28,550 bases of DNA from Bacteroidales bacterium (GTDB taxonomy: Bacteria; Bacteroidota; Bacteroidia; Bacteroidales; UBA7960). The notes beneath the pieces are model-generated. The model was not told the DNA's origin, made no database searches, and was given only the letters and a program-made list of their open reading frames with translations. This document shows, in pieces, positions 7,754-17,014 of the stretch. The stretch covers positions 1 to 28,550 of the forward strand of contig PWND01000319.1 in NCBI GenBank assembly GCA_003557965.1, written 5' to 3'. Numbering within the stretch: position 1 is the first letter of the stretch; each line of letters starts with the position of its first letter. The position numbers and the translations under genes were made by a program.

Positions 7754-9721
7754 TTACTCTGTGATTTTAAACTCTGTTCTTCTGTTGTTTGCTCTGCCTT
7801 CAGCAGTTTCATTTGTGTCAATTGGCTTGTCAAACGAATATCCTGCATAAGATAAGCGTGAATCATCAATTCCTTTATCAATTAAGTAATTATAAACACT
7901 TTTAGCCCGGTTTTTTGACAGTGTAAGGTTGTAATCATGGGAGCCTACATTGTCAGTATGCCCACGTATTTCAATATTAATGCCGGGATTATCATTAAGA
8001 AGTTTAATAAGCCTTTGTAGTTCGGCTATTGATTCCGGTAATAAATTGTATTTTGCCGTTTCAAAAAATATATTTCTAAGAATAACAGTTTCCCCAATTT
8101 CTATTGGCTGCAGAAAAATATCCTGTAAATGGGGGTCGGCTATTTCCCTTACTTTTGTGTATTCAAAGTTTTCCGAAAAAAACAAATATCCTTCTTTAGA
8201 AATGTTGAGTCCAAGGTTTTTTTCAAGGGGGATAACCACTAAAAACTCTCCAAACCTTCTGTCAGATTTTGCCCGGACTATAGTTTCATTTCTTTTTAGG
8301 TCAATAAGTTCAATATTAGCTTCAAGCCTTTGCCGGGTTTTGCTGTCAAATATCGTTCCCTTCATGTATGTAAGTGGGTTTGGTTTAATTTCATCATAAA
8401 GGCCGAAGTAATAAATATCGAGGTTACCATAGCCATTAAGGCGATCGGATGCGAAAAAAGCTTTATTTCCCAAGGCACTGACAAAAATAGACATTTCATC
8501 ATTGTGTGTGTTTATGGGGTATCCCAGGTTAACAGGTTCAGACCAGTTTCCGTCATCATCTAAAACACTAAAAAACAGGTCTAATCCACCCATGCCGATA
8601 TGCCCGTCAGATGCAAAGTAAAGGGTTCGGTTGTCACTATGTATGAATGCGGACATTTCGGTACCTGTTGTGTTAATAACTTCACCAAGGTTTTCGGGCT
8701 TTGTCCATCTTCCATTATCGTCTTTATGAGTAACATATATATCCATATGCCCAAAGTTACCACTACGCCCGCTTGTAAAATATAAGGTTTGCCCATCTGC
8801 TGATACTGATGGTTGCGAATCCCAATACCTTGAATTAACAGTTGGGCCAAGGTTTTGTGGTGCAGTCCAGGTATCGCCTACTCTATTTGAGTAATATATA
8901 TCACAACTACCGTAATTTGTTGGCCTGCTGCAAGCTGTAAAGAATAATTCCCTGCCGTCTGCTGTAATTGATTGTGCTCCCTCATTCCTGGGAGTGTTAA
9001 TTGGCGGGCCTAAATTTTGTGCCTTAGTCCACTTTCCATTTTCATAAAAACTAATATAAAAGTCTTCATATTCTTCACCAAATTCTGAATGTTGAGGGCT
9101 TACCCTGGGCTTTTTTCTTGTAAATATTAATGTTTCCCCATCTGCTGTTAGCACAGGACTGTATTCAGCAAATTCGCTGTTTATTGACTCACCAAGGTTA
9201 ACTGGTTCAAAAGGCACCGGATTTTTTATTGCTTCTATGGCAAATTTGCAATTATCTAAATATTGCATTGCTCTTTTGTACGTTGCTTGAGTATAGTTTT
9301 CATAATCCAGGTAATGATATATCATTTCTTTTGCTTCCCGGTATTGCCCTGTTTTATAGTAAGCACTTGCCAGTAAAAAGTGTTTATATTGATAAAAATC
9401 CGGATCAATCATTATCGCTTCATTCAAATATTCAATGCTTTCCGTATATTTATTTTGCTCATACAGCATTTCACCTAACACAATATAAGCTTCAATAAAC
9501 TTATTATCCCGGGATATTGCATCTTTTAAATGCTTTTCAGCTAAAGAATAATTCATCAGGTTGAAGTTTTTTATGCCTTCTTCAAATGAATTTATAGCCC
9601 TTCTGTTTGAAGTTGTTAGCTCCCTTTGCTGAGCATTTGCACATACACTAACTATTGTAATTATTAAAACTGTGCAAATTTTTATAAAAGAAATATTTAT
9701 AGATGATGTTTTTAAATTCAC
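7754..9721 (-). CDS. PorE-type envelope protein: TPR, PD40 propeller, regulatory-like domain and OmpA peptidoglycan-binding domain
   Basis: The 655-residue protein has a signal sequence (about 1-30, ending VCANA-Q). Next are TPR helices (about 35-150) and repeated PD40 strands from about 175 to 440 (ADGETLIFTRKKP, ADGRELFFTA, ADGQTLYFTSGRS, DNRTLYFASDGH, FASDRLNGYG). A carboxypeptidase-regulatory-like beta domain (about 455-530) follows, then an OmpA domain (about 545-655) with GHTDNVGSHDYNLTLSKNRA and NNRRTEF. This order and length match Porphyromonas PorE, a T9SS-associated protein that binds peptidoglycan. T9SS cargo encoded nearby (the S51 and M14 enzymes) fits. Bacteroidetes have several paralogues with this layout, so strict orthology is not shown. 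No clear lipobox is seen. It lies 16 nt after the MerR gene and 6 nt before the exonuclease gene. Confidence 0.87.
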   Translation of the reverse strand: MNLKTSSINISFIKICTVLIITIVSVCANAQQRELTTSNRRAINSFEEGIKNFNLMNYSLAEKHLKDAISRDNKFIEAYIVLGEMLYEQNKYTESIEYLNEAIMIDPDFYQYKHFLLASAYYKTGQYREAKEMIYHYLDYENYTQATYKRAMQYLDNCKFAIEAIKNPVPFEPVNLGESINSEFAEYSPVLTADGETLIFTRKKPRVSPQHSEFGEEYEDFYISFYENGKWTKAQNLGPPINTPRNEGAQSITADGRELFFTACSRPTNYGSCDIYYSNRVGDTWTAPQNLGPTVNSRYWDSQPSVSADGQTLYFTSGRSGNFGHMDIYVTHKDDNGRWTKPENLGEVINTTGTEMSAFIHSDNRTLYFASDGHIGMGGLDLFFSVLDDDGNWSEPVNLGYPINTHNDEMSIFVSALGNKAFFASDRLNGYGNLDIYYFGLYDEIKPNPLTYMKGTIFDSKTRQRLEANIELIDLKRNETIVRAKSDRRFGEFLVVIPLEKNLGLNISKEGYLFFSENFEYTKVREIADPHLQDIFLQPIEIGETVILRNIFFETAKYNLLPESIAELQRLIKLLNDNPGINIEIRGHTDNVGSHDYNLTLSKNRAKSVYNYLIDKGIDDSRLSYAGYSFDKPIDTNETAEGRANNRRTEFKITE

Positions 9722-9737
9722 TGTTCAGTTATTATTT

Positions 9738-10073
9738 TTAGCTTATATTTTTTTTTACTTCGAGCAAAAAATCTTCAACTTTTTTTAAAGTTCTGATTAT
9801 TTCAAATTCTTTAAGGCTGTCATCAGGGTTCTTCTTTAGTTTTTCTTTTGCTCCATTCAAGGTATAACCTCTTTCTTTTACCAGGTTATATATGATATGG
9901 AAGTTGTCCACATCAGCCTGAGTAAAAAGCCTGTTGCCTTTTTTGTTCTTTTGAGGTTTAATAATATCAAACTCTTTTTCCCAAAACCTAATTAATGAGG
10001 TATTAACATTAAACATGCCGGCAACTTCACCAATTGAGTAAAATATCTTTCCTGGTTTTGTTTTTTTTGCCAT
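9738..10073 (-). CDS. Short MerR-family transcriptional regulator
   Basis: The protein has 111 residues. Residues about 10-80 form a MerR winged helix-turn-helix (FYSIGEVAGMFNVNTSLIRF, then WEKEFDIIKPQKNKKGNRLF; TQADVDNFHIIYNLV; KERGYTLNGAKEKLK). Only a short helical tail follows (KEFEIIRTLKKVEDFLLEVK), suitable for dimerisation but with no ligand or metal-binding domain and no cysteines. MerR proteins bind inverted repeats and distort promoters to control transcription. It is the first gene of a probable operon with the PorE-type and exonuclease genes, and an 8-bp-arm inverted repeat lies 14 nt upstream of its start, a likely autoregulatory site. This short type is common in Bacteroidetes; the signal it responds to is unknown. 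Confidence 0.9.
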   Translation of the reverse strand: MAKKTKPGKIFYSIGEVAGMFNVNTSLIRFWEKEFDIIKPQKNKKGNRLFTQADVDNFHIIYNLVKERGYTLNGAKEKLKKNPDDSLKEFEIIRTLKKVEDFLLEVKKNIS

Positions 10074-10087
10074 CTTTTTGTGCTAAG

Positions 10088-10107
10088 ATTTTGTAAAAAT
10101 ACAAAAT
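10088..10107. promoter_or_regulatory. Inverted repeat, candidate MerR operator
   Basis: ATTTTGTA (10088-10095) and TACAAAAT (10100-10107) are perfect inverted arms around AAAA. The site lies 14 bp upstream of the MerR start codon, in the gap shared with the divergent YVTN gene at 10240. It could control either direction. The assignment to this MerR is positional inference. Confidence 0.5.
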
Positions 10108-10239
10108 ATGCCTGTGTATTTTATTATTTTTGTGCACTTAAAAAACGCACCTGGCTGAAATGTAGTGAAATTATATTTCTGTAAAGAACCTAATTTTTAA
10201 AAATTTTTATACTAACCCGAAATTTACATACTCAACATT

Positions 10240-11292
10240 ATGAAGAAAAAAATTTTATCATTATTGCTTATTTTGTTTGCCTGTAGTGCTTTATTAGCAT
10301 CAGAAGAAATGACTTTAAAGAAAACAATATGGGGAAATATTTCTCCAAAATCAGTTGTTCATTCTGGTGATGGTTTGTTCTTTGCACAAAATATGATGTA
10401 TCGTAATACTATAACCGTTTATAACAGAAATTTTGAGCTTGTAAAAACGATATCAGATGAAATTAAGTTGTCAGATTATGGAGTAGAAGGTTATACCGGC
10501 ACTCATAAGGGCTCACCTGTTGAAGTTGCATTTTCACATGATGGCAGGTATGCCTGGGTTTCTAACTACAGAATGTCGGGGAGTGGTTTTAATAATCCCG
10601 GGAATGACAGGGGAACGCCTGAAGGTGAATTTGATCAAAGCTATGTTTATAAAATAAATACGGAAACATTTGATATTGAAAATATTGTGGAAGTTGGTGC
10701 AGTGCCAAAGTATGTTGCTGTTTCGCCAGATAACAAATATGTTCTTGTTACAAACTGGTGTGATTATAATATGAGTGTGATAGATGCAGAAAGTGATGAA
10801 GTTGTTGAAACGATTTACCTTGGCAGATTTCCAAGGGGGATAGAAATTTCGCAAGACTCAAAAACAGCTTATGTTGCTGTTATGGGCTCGTATAATATTG
10901 CTGTTGTTAATCTAGAAGATTTTTCTGTCAGGTACATGACAGGTATTGGCAGGTCTCCAAGGCATTTATGCCTTGCGCCTGACGGCAGGTATCTATACGC
11001 AACATTAAATGGCGAAGCTAAAGTTGCAAAAATTGATTTAGAAACCGAAACGGTTTTAAGAAAGATTGAAACGGGTGATGCCCCCAGAAGTATGGTTTTG
11101 TCGGATGATGGGAAATTTCTGTATGTAGTGAACTACTTCTCTGATACAATGAGCAAAGTTGATGCAGAAACAATGGAAGTGTTGCAGACTGTTGAAACCA
11201 ACGAAAGGCCTATTGGTATCACATACGACAAGAAAAACAACCAGGTATGGGTTGCTTGCTACAGGGGGTCAATTATGATTTTTCAGGATTGA
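10240..11292 (+). CDS. Exported YVTN-type beta-propeller protein
   Basis: The 350-residue protein has a signal peptide (about 1-21, ending CSALLAS). A repeating beta-propeller of roughly 40-residue blades follows: KYVAVSPDNKYVLVTNWCDY, RGIEISQDSKTAYVAVMGSY, RHLCLAPDGRYLYATLNGEA, RSMVLSDDGKFLYVVNYFSD and ITYDKKNNQVWVACYRGS. Each blade carries the pattern of a proline- or aspartate-containing turn, a YVxN-like strand and a VIDxE strand, which is typical of YVTN repeats. These exported propellers usually act as binding or scaffold surfaces; no enzymatic motif is visible. There is no T9SS domain at the C-terminus, so it is probably periplasmic. It is transcribed away from the MerR operon and converges with the phosphatase gene 51 bp downstream. 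Confidence 0.85.
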   Translation: MKKKILSLLLILFACSALLASEEMTLKKTIWGNISPKSVVHSGDGLFFAQNMMYRNTITVYNRNFELVKTISDEIKLSDYGVEGYTGTHKGSPVEVAFSHDGRYAWVSNYRMSGSGFNNPGNDRGTPEGEFDQSYVYKINTETFDIENIVEVGAVPKYVAVSPDNKYVLVTNWCDYNMSVIDAESDEVVETIYLGRFPRGIEISQDSKTAYVAVMGSYNIAVVNLEDFSVRYMTGIGRSPRHLCLAPDGRYLYATLNGEAKVAKIDLETETVLRKIETGDAPRSMVLSDDGKFLYVVNYFSDTMSKVDAETMEVLQTVETNERPIGITYDKKNNQVWVACYRGSIMIFQD

Positions 11293-11343
11293 TTGAAAGT
11301 GGTTGTAAGTACATAAATTGAATAATCTTTATAGTTGGTTATT

Positions 11344-14013
11344 TTAAGCTTTTATGCCAACTATTAATATATCGTCGGTTTGCTCGTTGTCTTTTTTCCA
11401 CTCTGATAATGTACTTTCCAGTATATTATATTTTTGTATAAGCGATTTATTGCTGATTTGGAGTAAAAGGTTTTTAAACCTTTTACTTGTAAACCTTCTG
11501 TTTGTTTTGCCATTGAGTTGATCAATATAGCCATCTGAAAAAAGGTATATCATATCATCTTTTTGCATCTGAAAAGAATGAGACTTAAAGCTTTTTTCTG
11601 AAGATGATTTTGCTACCGGCATTGAATCTCCAATGATTTCATATAAAGAATAATCACCTTTTGTATGCTTAGTAATTGCCCTGGCGTCACTTGATGATTT
11701 TAACAGGTCAATGTTGTTTGTTCTGATAATATATATAGAACTGGAAGCTCCTGCAAACTCTGCTTCCAGACTTTTTTTATCAATGGCAATTACTGAAACA
11801 TCCATACCTTCGTTAAATCTTGAGCCAGATTTTTCCTGGTTTAAAGCAGTAATAACTTCCTGCCTTAGCACATTTAAGATATCAGCAGTACTTTTTATGT
11901 TTGCTCTTCGTATTATTTCATTAAGAAAAGCAATTCCGAGCATGCTCATAAATGCTCCGGGAACACCGTGCCCGGTGCAATCTGCAACAATTAAGTACAT
12001 TTTACTTCCAATTTCTTTAAACCAGTAAAAATCACCACTGACTATCTCGCTGGGTTTGAAAAAAACCAGGCTTTCAGGAATGGCATTAGAGAGTTGTTCT
12101 TTTGATGGCAATAGAGCGCTTTGTATCAATTCTGCATATTTGATGCTGTCAGTTATGCGCTGGTGGCTTTTTTCAAGCAGATTTTTTTGTTCCAAAACAA
12201 ATTCGTGCTGCATCGAAATCTGGTCTCGTTGTGCTATTATTTCTTCATTTTTTTGATTTATTTCGGTATGGCTAAGCTTAAGTCTTTTATTTGCTTTTTT
12301 GTTATCAAGATAAAGCTTGAGTACAATTAAAGAAAAGCCCAAAACCAATGCCAGGCCGGCAATAAAAGAGTATATTACCCACCTTTGTCTTTTTGTTTCC
12401 TCTATTTGCTTTTGAAGTTCTAGGTCTTTTATTTTTAATGTTTTTGTAAATTCAATACTGTCGGTAATAGCTTTTGTCTCATATTGATGCCTGTAATATT
12501 GCTCCTGTAGCCTGCCTCTAATATCTAAACTATGTACGCTGTCTTTCATTGCAACATAAGTGGTGTAATAATTCAGTGCGTTTTTATAGTCATTTTTACT
12601 GTTATAAATAATATAAAGTAAACGTGATGCAGCCTGAATGTCGGTATAGTGTCCGATTTCTTTGGCTAACCTATATGCCTTTTTAGCAAATGAATAGGCA
12701 TTATCGTATTTATTTTGAATCAAATAGATTTCTCCAATTTTAGAGCTTGACTTGGAAATACCTTGCAAGTCGCCAATTTCATGGTAGAGTTTTTGGCTGC
12801 GCAAATAATATTCTAATGCAGCCTGAAAAGCTCCAATTAATTTGAAATAATCACCCATGCCTATCAAAGCTAAAGCGATACCGTGTTTGTCTTCAATCCT
12901 TTCATACTTTTTAAGACACTCTTCGCAGTAATATCTTGCTTTGCCCGGCATTCTTTTATCTAAGTAAATATTACAGGCCTTATTTAATGTATAGGCCTCT
13001 GTTTGAATATCCCTGTGCTTCCTGCTTATTTCAAGAGATTTTGTAAAAAACTCCATGGCTTTTTCCATATTGCCCTGGCTTTGAAAAGCTTCTCCAAGAT
13101 TATTCAATGGTAAAACAATGCCTGTACCCGGTATTGATTTTTCTGTAAATAATTTAAAACTTTTATCATAATAGCTTATTGCCATAAACAGATCACCCTG
13201 GCTTTCATATACCAACCCGATATTGTTTTTAGTCATGGCATAGGAGTAACCTATATTGTCATGCTTTTCATGTTTATCTGTGCTTTTATAATAATACCTG
13301 AGCGCTTCATTAAACTCGCCTTTCAGAAAGTAGATAATTCCAATGTTATTATACTGGTTTGCTACTCCAGTTTCATGTCCGATAGCTTCATAGTTTTTAA
13401 GGCCTTCAGTATAATAAAAAAGAGCTGTGTCGAGCCTGCCCAGGTAATCATAAACATGGCCTAAAGAGTTGAAAGTTTTTGCAAGTTCTAAAGTGTGGTT
13501 GCCTGCATTAAATATGTCTTTTGCTCCATAAAAATACTCAAGAGACTCCCGCAATTTACCCTTATACTCCAGTAATTCACCAATGAAAAAAAATGCTTGT
13601 GCCTTGCCATAAGGAAAGTTAATACTATCAGCATAATTCAGAGAAGATTGCAAGTAATTTAATGCTTTTTCTAACTCTCCTTGTCTTTTGAGAATATCGC
13701 CTTTATATAAAAGTGAACGTATTTTTTGCTCTTGGAGTTTTCGGCTAAATGGTTTGTTGTTTTTGTATTTGGTGATTTTTTCTTCACATAAAGCTATTGT
13801 TTTGTTAAGGACATTTTTAGCTTCATCAAGGTTTTGTTCCTGAGTCAAGTAATAATAGTAAAGCTCAATTTTTGTTTCTACTTTAATAGTATCAATTCTT
13901 GAAAAGCGTATTACTCTTTTAAGGCTGTCCGGATTAGCGGAATGTAAAGCAGATACCTGGAAGAATAATAACAAAGTAAGTATTAAGCGAATATGTTTTT
14001 TTGAGATTTTCAC
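11344..14013 (-). CDS. TPR-containing membrane PP2C (SpoIIE-type) serine phosphatase
   Basis: The 889-residue protein has a signal peptide (1-26), about ten TPR motifs (about 100-480, for example ANQYNNIGIIYFLKGEFNEA), one membrane helix (about 545-568), a coiled coil (about 572-620) and a cytoplasmic SpoIIE/PP2C domain from about 650. Metal-binding aspartates appear in VSGDFYWF (Asp661), VADCTGHGVPGAFMSMLG (Asp678) and FSDGYIDQL. SpoIIE-type phosphatases dephosphorylate anti-anti-sigma proteins in partner switching. Here the TPR array is predicted to be periplasmic and the phosphatase cytoplasmic, which suggests envelope sensing. It begins 9 nt after the hybrid histidine kinase gene, so the two are probably co-transcribed. 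No STAS protein or anti-sigma kinase is encoded nearby, so the substrate is unknown. Confidence 0.9.
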   Translation of the reverse strand: MKISKKHIRLILTLLLFFQVSALHSANPDSLKRVIRFSRIDTIKVETKIELYYYYLTQEQNLDEAKNVLNKTIALCEEKITKYKNNKPFSRKLQEQKIRSLLYKGDILKRQGELEKALNYLQSSLNYADSINFPYGKAQAFFFIGELLEYKGKLRESLEYFYGAKDIFNAGNHTLELAKTFNSLGHVYDYLGRLDTALFYYTEGLKNYEAIGHETGVANQYNNIGIIYFLKGEFNEALRYYYKSTDKHEKHDNIGYSYAMTKNNIGLVYESQGDLFMAISYYDKSFKLFTEKSIPGTGIVLPLNNLGEAFQSQGNMEKAMEFFTKSLEISRKHRDIQTEAYTLNKACNIYLDKRMPGKARYYCEECLKKYERIEDKHGIALALIGMGDYFKLIGAFQAALEYYLRSQKLYHEIGDLQGISKSSSKIGEIYLIQNKYDNAYSFAKKAYRLAKEIGHYTDIQAASRLLYIIYNSKNDYKNALNYYTTYVAMKDSVHSLDIRGRLQEQYYRHQYETKAITDSIEFTKTLKIKDLELQKQIEETKRQRWVIYSFIAGLALVLGFSLIVLKLYLDNKKANKRLKLSHTEINQKNEEIIAQRDQISMQHEFVLEQKNLLEKSHQRITDSIKYAELIQSALLPSKEQLSNAIPESLVFFKPSEIVSGDFYWFKEIGSKMYLIVADCTGHGVPGAFMSMLGIAFLNEIIRRANIKSTADILNVLRQEVITALNQEKSGSRFNEGMDVSVIAIDKKSLEAEFAGASSSIYIIRTNNIDLLKSSSDARAITKHTKGDYSLYEIIGDSMPVAKSSSEKSFKSHSFQMQKDDMIYLFSDGYIDQLNGKTNRRFTSKRFKNLLLQISNKSLIQKYNILESTLSEWKKDNEQTDDILIVGIKA

Positions 14014-14022
14014 ATTACCGGG

Positions 14023-15783
14023 TTAAAAAAACTTATTTATTACTTCAGTAAAAACTTCTTGTTTTAGAGGTTTGGTAATATAATCATCCATTCCCAGTTT
14101 TTTATATTTTTCAGAATCTCCTTCAAAAGCATTAGCACTCAGGCCTATTATTGGTGGCAGGTTTTTATAGTCTTCTTTGAGTTTTTTCGTAGCAGCAATT
14201 CCATCCATAACGGGCATTTGAATGTCCATTAGAATAACGTCAAACTGCCCCGGCTGAAATTTTTCCAAAGCTTCCTTCCCGTTGCCGGCTAATGTTATAT
14301 GATGCCCCATTGAAGATAATAATAGTTTAATAACTTTTTGATTTATCATTTTATCTTCGACCAGCAAAATTTTTAATTTTTTTGAAGAGTTAAAAGCTTC
14401 ATCAGTATCAAGGACTGAAGGCATTTCATCCCACATTACAACCTTAGCTTTAAAAGTAAACCAGAAAGTACTTCCAACCTTGTATTCACTTTCAAAGCCT
14501 ATTTCGCCACCATGAATCTTTACAAGTTCTTTGCATATTGATAAACCTAAACCCGTACCATCATAGTCTCGTGTGTCAACTTCATCAATTTGAGCAAATG
14601 GGATAAAAAGCTGGTCTTGTTTTTCAGGGCGAATACCATACCCTGTATCTTTTACTTCGATTTTTATTGTTGCTTCGTTAGTTATAGTATCAGTTTTAAT
14701 ATGCTTAACAAAAAGTTCAATTTCCCCTTGGTTGGTAAATTTTACCGCATTCGAAATCAAATTGTTTATTATTTGCATGATACGGCTTTTATCTGCTTTG
14801 ATAAATACAGGAACTTCCTCTTCTATATGCATATCAAAAGCTATGTCTTTATCACAAATGCTGCTAAACAACTTTTTTGCATTAATTACAAGAGTTTGAA
14901 CCTGGAAAGTTTTAATGTTTAGCTTTAGCTTACCGGCTTCAATTTTTGAAAAGTCTAAAACCTGGTTTATTATCTCATGGAGATTTTCAGTAGATTGCTT
15001 CAGCGTGCTAACATAGTCATGCTGCACAGCATCTAACTTTGTTTTTCCTAACAACTCAATCATGCCTACAAGTCCGGTAAGTGGCGTCCTGATTTCATGA
15101 CTCATATTAGCCAGAAAGTTTTGTTTAAATTCTGCAGTTTTGTTAGCAAGCTCTACCTGTTCTCTTAACTTCTCTGCCTCTTTTTCATCAAGTTGAGTGC
15201 TTAGAAAGTAGTTCTTTCTGTTGTAAAGCTCCATGTTGTATGCAGAAAGCATTCCGAATAAATTTAGCGCTAAATAAAAGAAGTTATAAACCAAAACGCT
15301 GTTATACGATATGTCTGCAAAGAATAATATGCCCGCATTAAAAAATACAAATGTTGTCCAGCCCACAATAGATGCATATATAAACCTCAACCTAAACACA
15401 AAATATCCCGCAGAGTAAATCACTATTAAACCGGTATAATACGTATGGACGTCCGGCATTAATATAATTAAAACGACTTTGCTCAAAGCTGCAAATATAA
15501 ATGCCATGCTTAAAAATAACTGCCATACTTTTTCAAACCATTTTATGTATGTTAACAGAAAAATCAGAATCAGGGCAGGTATTATTAATCCAAAATTAAT
15601 AATGGTGGAAGTAACCTTGTATTCTATCTCTGATGTTATTTCTAAATAGCCAAAAATAGAGTAAATTGCTACTGATAATATTAAAGCAATACGAATTAAA
15701 TTAACAGAGTCCCTGAAGTATTTTTTTTTGAATTTACCTTCAAGACTGTCAGAAAAAGATAATGTGACAGGATTGAAATCCAT
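14023..15783 (-). CDS. Membrane hybrid sensor histidine kinase with C-terminal receiver domain
   Basis: The 586-residue protein has about six N-terminal membrane helices between residues 28 and 183 with short loops, so no large periplasmic sensor domain. A coiled-coil linker (about 195-222) leads to the HisKA domain with the phosphorylated histidine at 229 (FLANMSHEIRTPLTGLVGM). The ATPase domain follows (ISNAVKFTNQG, DTGYGIRPEKQDQLFIPFAQ, DGTGLGLSICKEL). The receiver domain starts near 470 (KILLVEDKMINQKV) with the phospho-acceptor aspartate near 520 (ILMDIQMPVMDG) and the conserved lysine in ITKPL. There is no HPt or DNA-binding output, so the phosphoryl group must be passed on, or the receiver must regulate a partner by contact. 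The phosphatase encoded 9 nt downstream is the obvious candidate partner. Confidence 0.93.
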   Translation of the reverse strand: MDFNPVTLSFSDSLEGKFKKKYFRDSVNLIRIALILSVAIYSIFGYLEITSEIEYKVTSTIINFGLIIPALILIFLLTYIKWFEKVWQLFLSMAFIFAALSKVVLIILMPDVHTYYTGLIVIYSAGYFVFRLRFIYASIVGWTTFVFFNAGILFFADISYNSVLVYNFFYLALNLFGMLSAYNMELYNRKNYFLSTQLDEKEAEKLREQVELANKTAEFKQNFLANMSHEIRTPLTGLVGMIELLGKTKLDAVQHDYVSTLKQSTENLHEIINQVLDFSKIEAGKLKLNIKTFQVQTLVINAKKLFSSICDKDIAFDMHIEEEVPVFIKADKSRIMQIINNLISNAVKFTNQGEIELFVKHIKTDTITNEATIKIEVKDTGYGIRPEKQDQLFIPFAQIDEVDTRDYDGTGLGLSICKELVKIHGGEIGFESEYKVGSTFWFTFKAKVVMWDEMPSVLDTDEAFNSSKKLKILLVEDKMINQKVIKLLLSSMGHHITLAGNGKEALEKFQPGQFDVILMDIQMPVMDGIAATKKLKEDYKNLPPIIGLSANAFEGDSEKYKKLGMDDYITKPLKQEVFTEVINKFF

Positions 15784-15861
15784 ATAATATTATTTTTGCC
15801 AAACAATCGTTTAAAGCCCTATCAGATGTAAAACATATATTTTATAGTAAAAATAAACATA

Positions 15862-15874
15862 TTTACATTGTAAA
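15862..15874. promoter_or_regulatory. Short palindrome upstream of the histidine kinase gene
   Basis: TTTACA-T-TGTAAA is a perfect 13-bp inverted repeat in the 123-bp gap between the transporter stop and the kinase start, about 80 bp before the kinase ATG. It could be an operator. In such AT-rich DNA, chance is a real alternative. Confidence 0.3.
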
Positions 15875-15906
15875 AATATAAAAATTATTGGCACTATTCA
15901 TGAATT

Positions 15907-16821
15907 TTAAGAAAAAGATTTTAGCTTCTTATGCTTTTTTAAACTTGTGATTTGTGTTAACATTAACCCCAAAATTACTATGCTCATTCCCAATATATTT
16001 GAAAACTCTATACTTTCCTTGAGAATTATCAATGCTGATATTGTTGTTATAACAGGTATTAAGTTGGTAAAAATTGCAGACTTTGCAATGCCTAAAACTC
16101 TTACAGCCGAAGTATAGAATAAAAATGCCAGAGTAGAACCAAATACTGCCAGGGCCAACAATGATCCTATCGCTGATATAGACGGGGTGATAGTTAAAAA
16201 ATGTTGGAAATCAATAATAAAAAAAACAGTCATAAAAAGTACCGCGCCAATAAAATTTTGTACCGATATGATTGTAATAGAAGAATACTTAGCTGTTAAT
16301 TTTTTGAGGAAAACAATATTTATCAGCGCAGATATTACAGCAAATAATAACAAGAATACTCCTAAAGGAGATGCTGTAAAACGCAAGTCGGTATCTAATA
16401 TCATTATCGTTACTCCCAAAAACGAAATAATAAAGCCAAGGGCATTTATGAAGTTAACCTTTTCTCTGAAAGCAATAAACCCCAATATAGGTGCAAATAC
16501 CGGTATTGTTGCAATAATTACTGCTGCAATGGTAGGTGAAACATATAATAATCCAAAATTTTCTCCAATAAAGTAACAAAACGGTGTAAAAAAAGACATA
16601 ATAAAAAACGAGAGGTAGTCTTTCTTGTCAATTTTTTCGTGGAGGCCTTTAATTCTAATAATTATATGGATTAATAAAGATGATATTGAAAGCCTGATAA
16701 ACATTATTGTAATCGGGCCGTAGTATTCGAATACAATTTTGGTCCATACATAAGATATTCCCCAAAATGTAACGGCCAGCATTATAAGCAAGTAGATATA
16801 ATACTTTTTTAGCGATTCCAT
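15907..16821 (-). CDS. DMT-superfamily (EamA) transporter
   Basis: The 304-residue hydrophobic protein has about ten membrane helices arranged as two EamA repeats. The first begins with YYIYLLIMLAVTFWGISYVW and the second near the LGVFLLLFAVISALINIVFL segment. Typical positions are the WG in the first helix, the FIRLSISSLLI segment, and LIPVITTISALIILKESIEF before the last helix. EamA proteins move small metabolites such as amino acids or nucleotide-related compounds, often as exporters. Substrate cannot be read from the sequence. The tail is strongly basic (KKHKKLKSFS), consistent with the cytoplasmic side. It is on the same strand as the kinase but 123 bp upstream, and divergent from mtaB. 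Confidence 0.9.
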   Translation of the reverse strand: MESLKKYYIYLLIMLAVTFWGISYVWTKIVFEYYGPITIMFIRLSISSLLIHIIIRIKGLHEKIDKKDYLSFFIMSFFTPFCYFIGENFGLLYVSPTIAAVIIATIPVFAPILGFIAFREKVNFINALGFIISFLGVTIMILDTDLRFTASPLGVFLLLFAVISALINIVFLKKLTAKYSSITIISVQNFIGAVLFMTVFFIIDFQHFLTITPSISAIGSLLALAVFGSTLAFLFYTSAVRVLGIAKSAIFTNLIPVITTISALIILKESIEFSNILGMSIVILGLMLTQITSLKKHKKLKSFS

Positions 16822-16933
16822 AATTGAAAAAATTATCTGCGAAAATAGTTATAAATACATTACCTGCTGTAAAGTTGTAAATAATAAAAAAGATGCTTCA
16901 TCATGCATTATTGTTATTAAAAATCATTAGCAA

Positions 16934-16961
16934 TTTGCTGCTTTAAATTTTATTAGCTTTG
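16934..16961 (+). promoter_or_regulatory. Predicted promoter for mtaB
   Basis: TTTG at 16934-16937 and TAGCTTTG at 16954-16961 fit the Bacteroidetes -33/-7 pair with a 16-bp spacer, slightly short. The leader would be about 48 nt to the TTG start. Confidence 0.45.
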
Positions 16962-17014
16962 CAAAATATTGTTGATTTCTTTAACTGTTAGTAAATACGT
17001 AATCTTTAATAGTT

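Noticed and set aside
7950..8399. 149-residue plus-strand frame opposite the PorE-type gene
   Set aside because: It mirrors the conserved regulatory-like/OmpA coding region, has serine-rich low-complexity composition and no known features.
16187..16576. 129-residue plus-strand frame opposite the EamA transporter
   Set aside because: Its lysine- and isoleucine-rich sequence is what antisense of a hydrophobic AT-rich gene produces; the transporter frame is clearly real.
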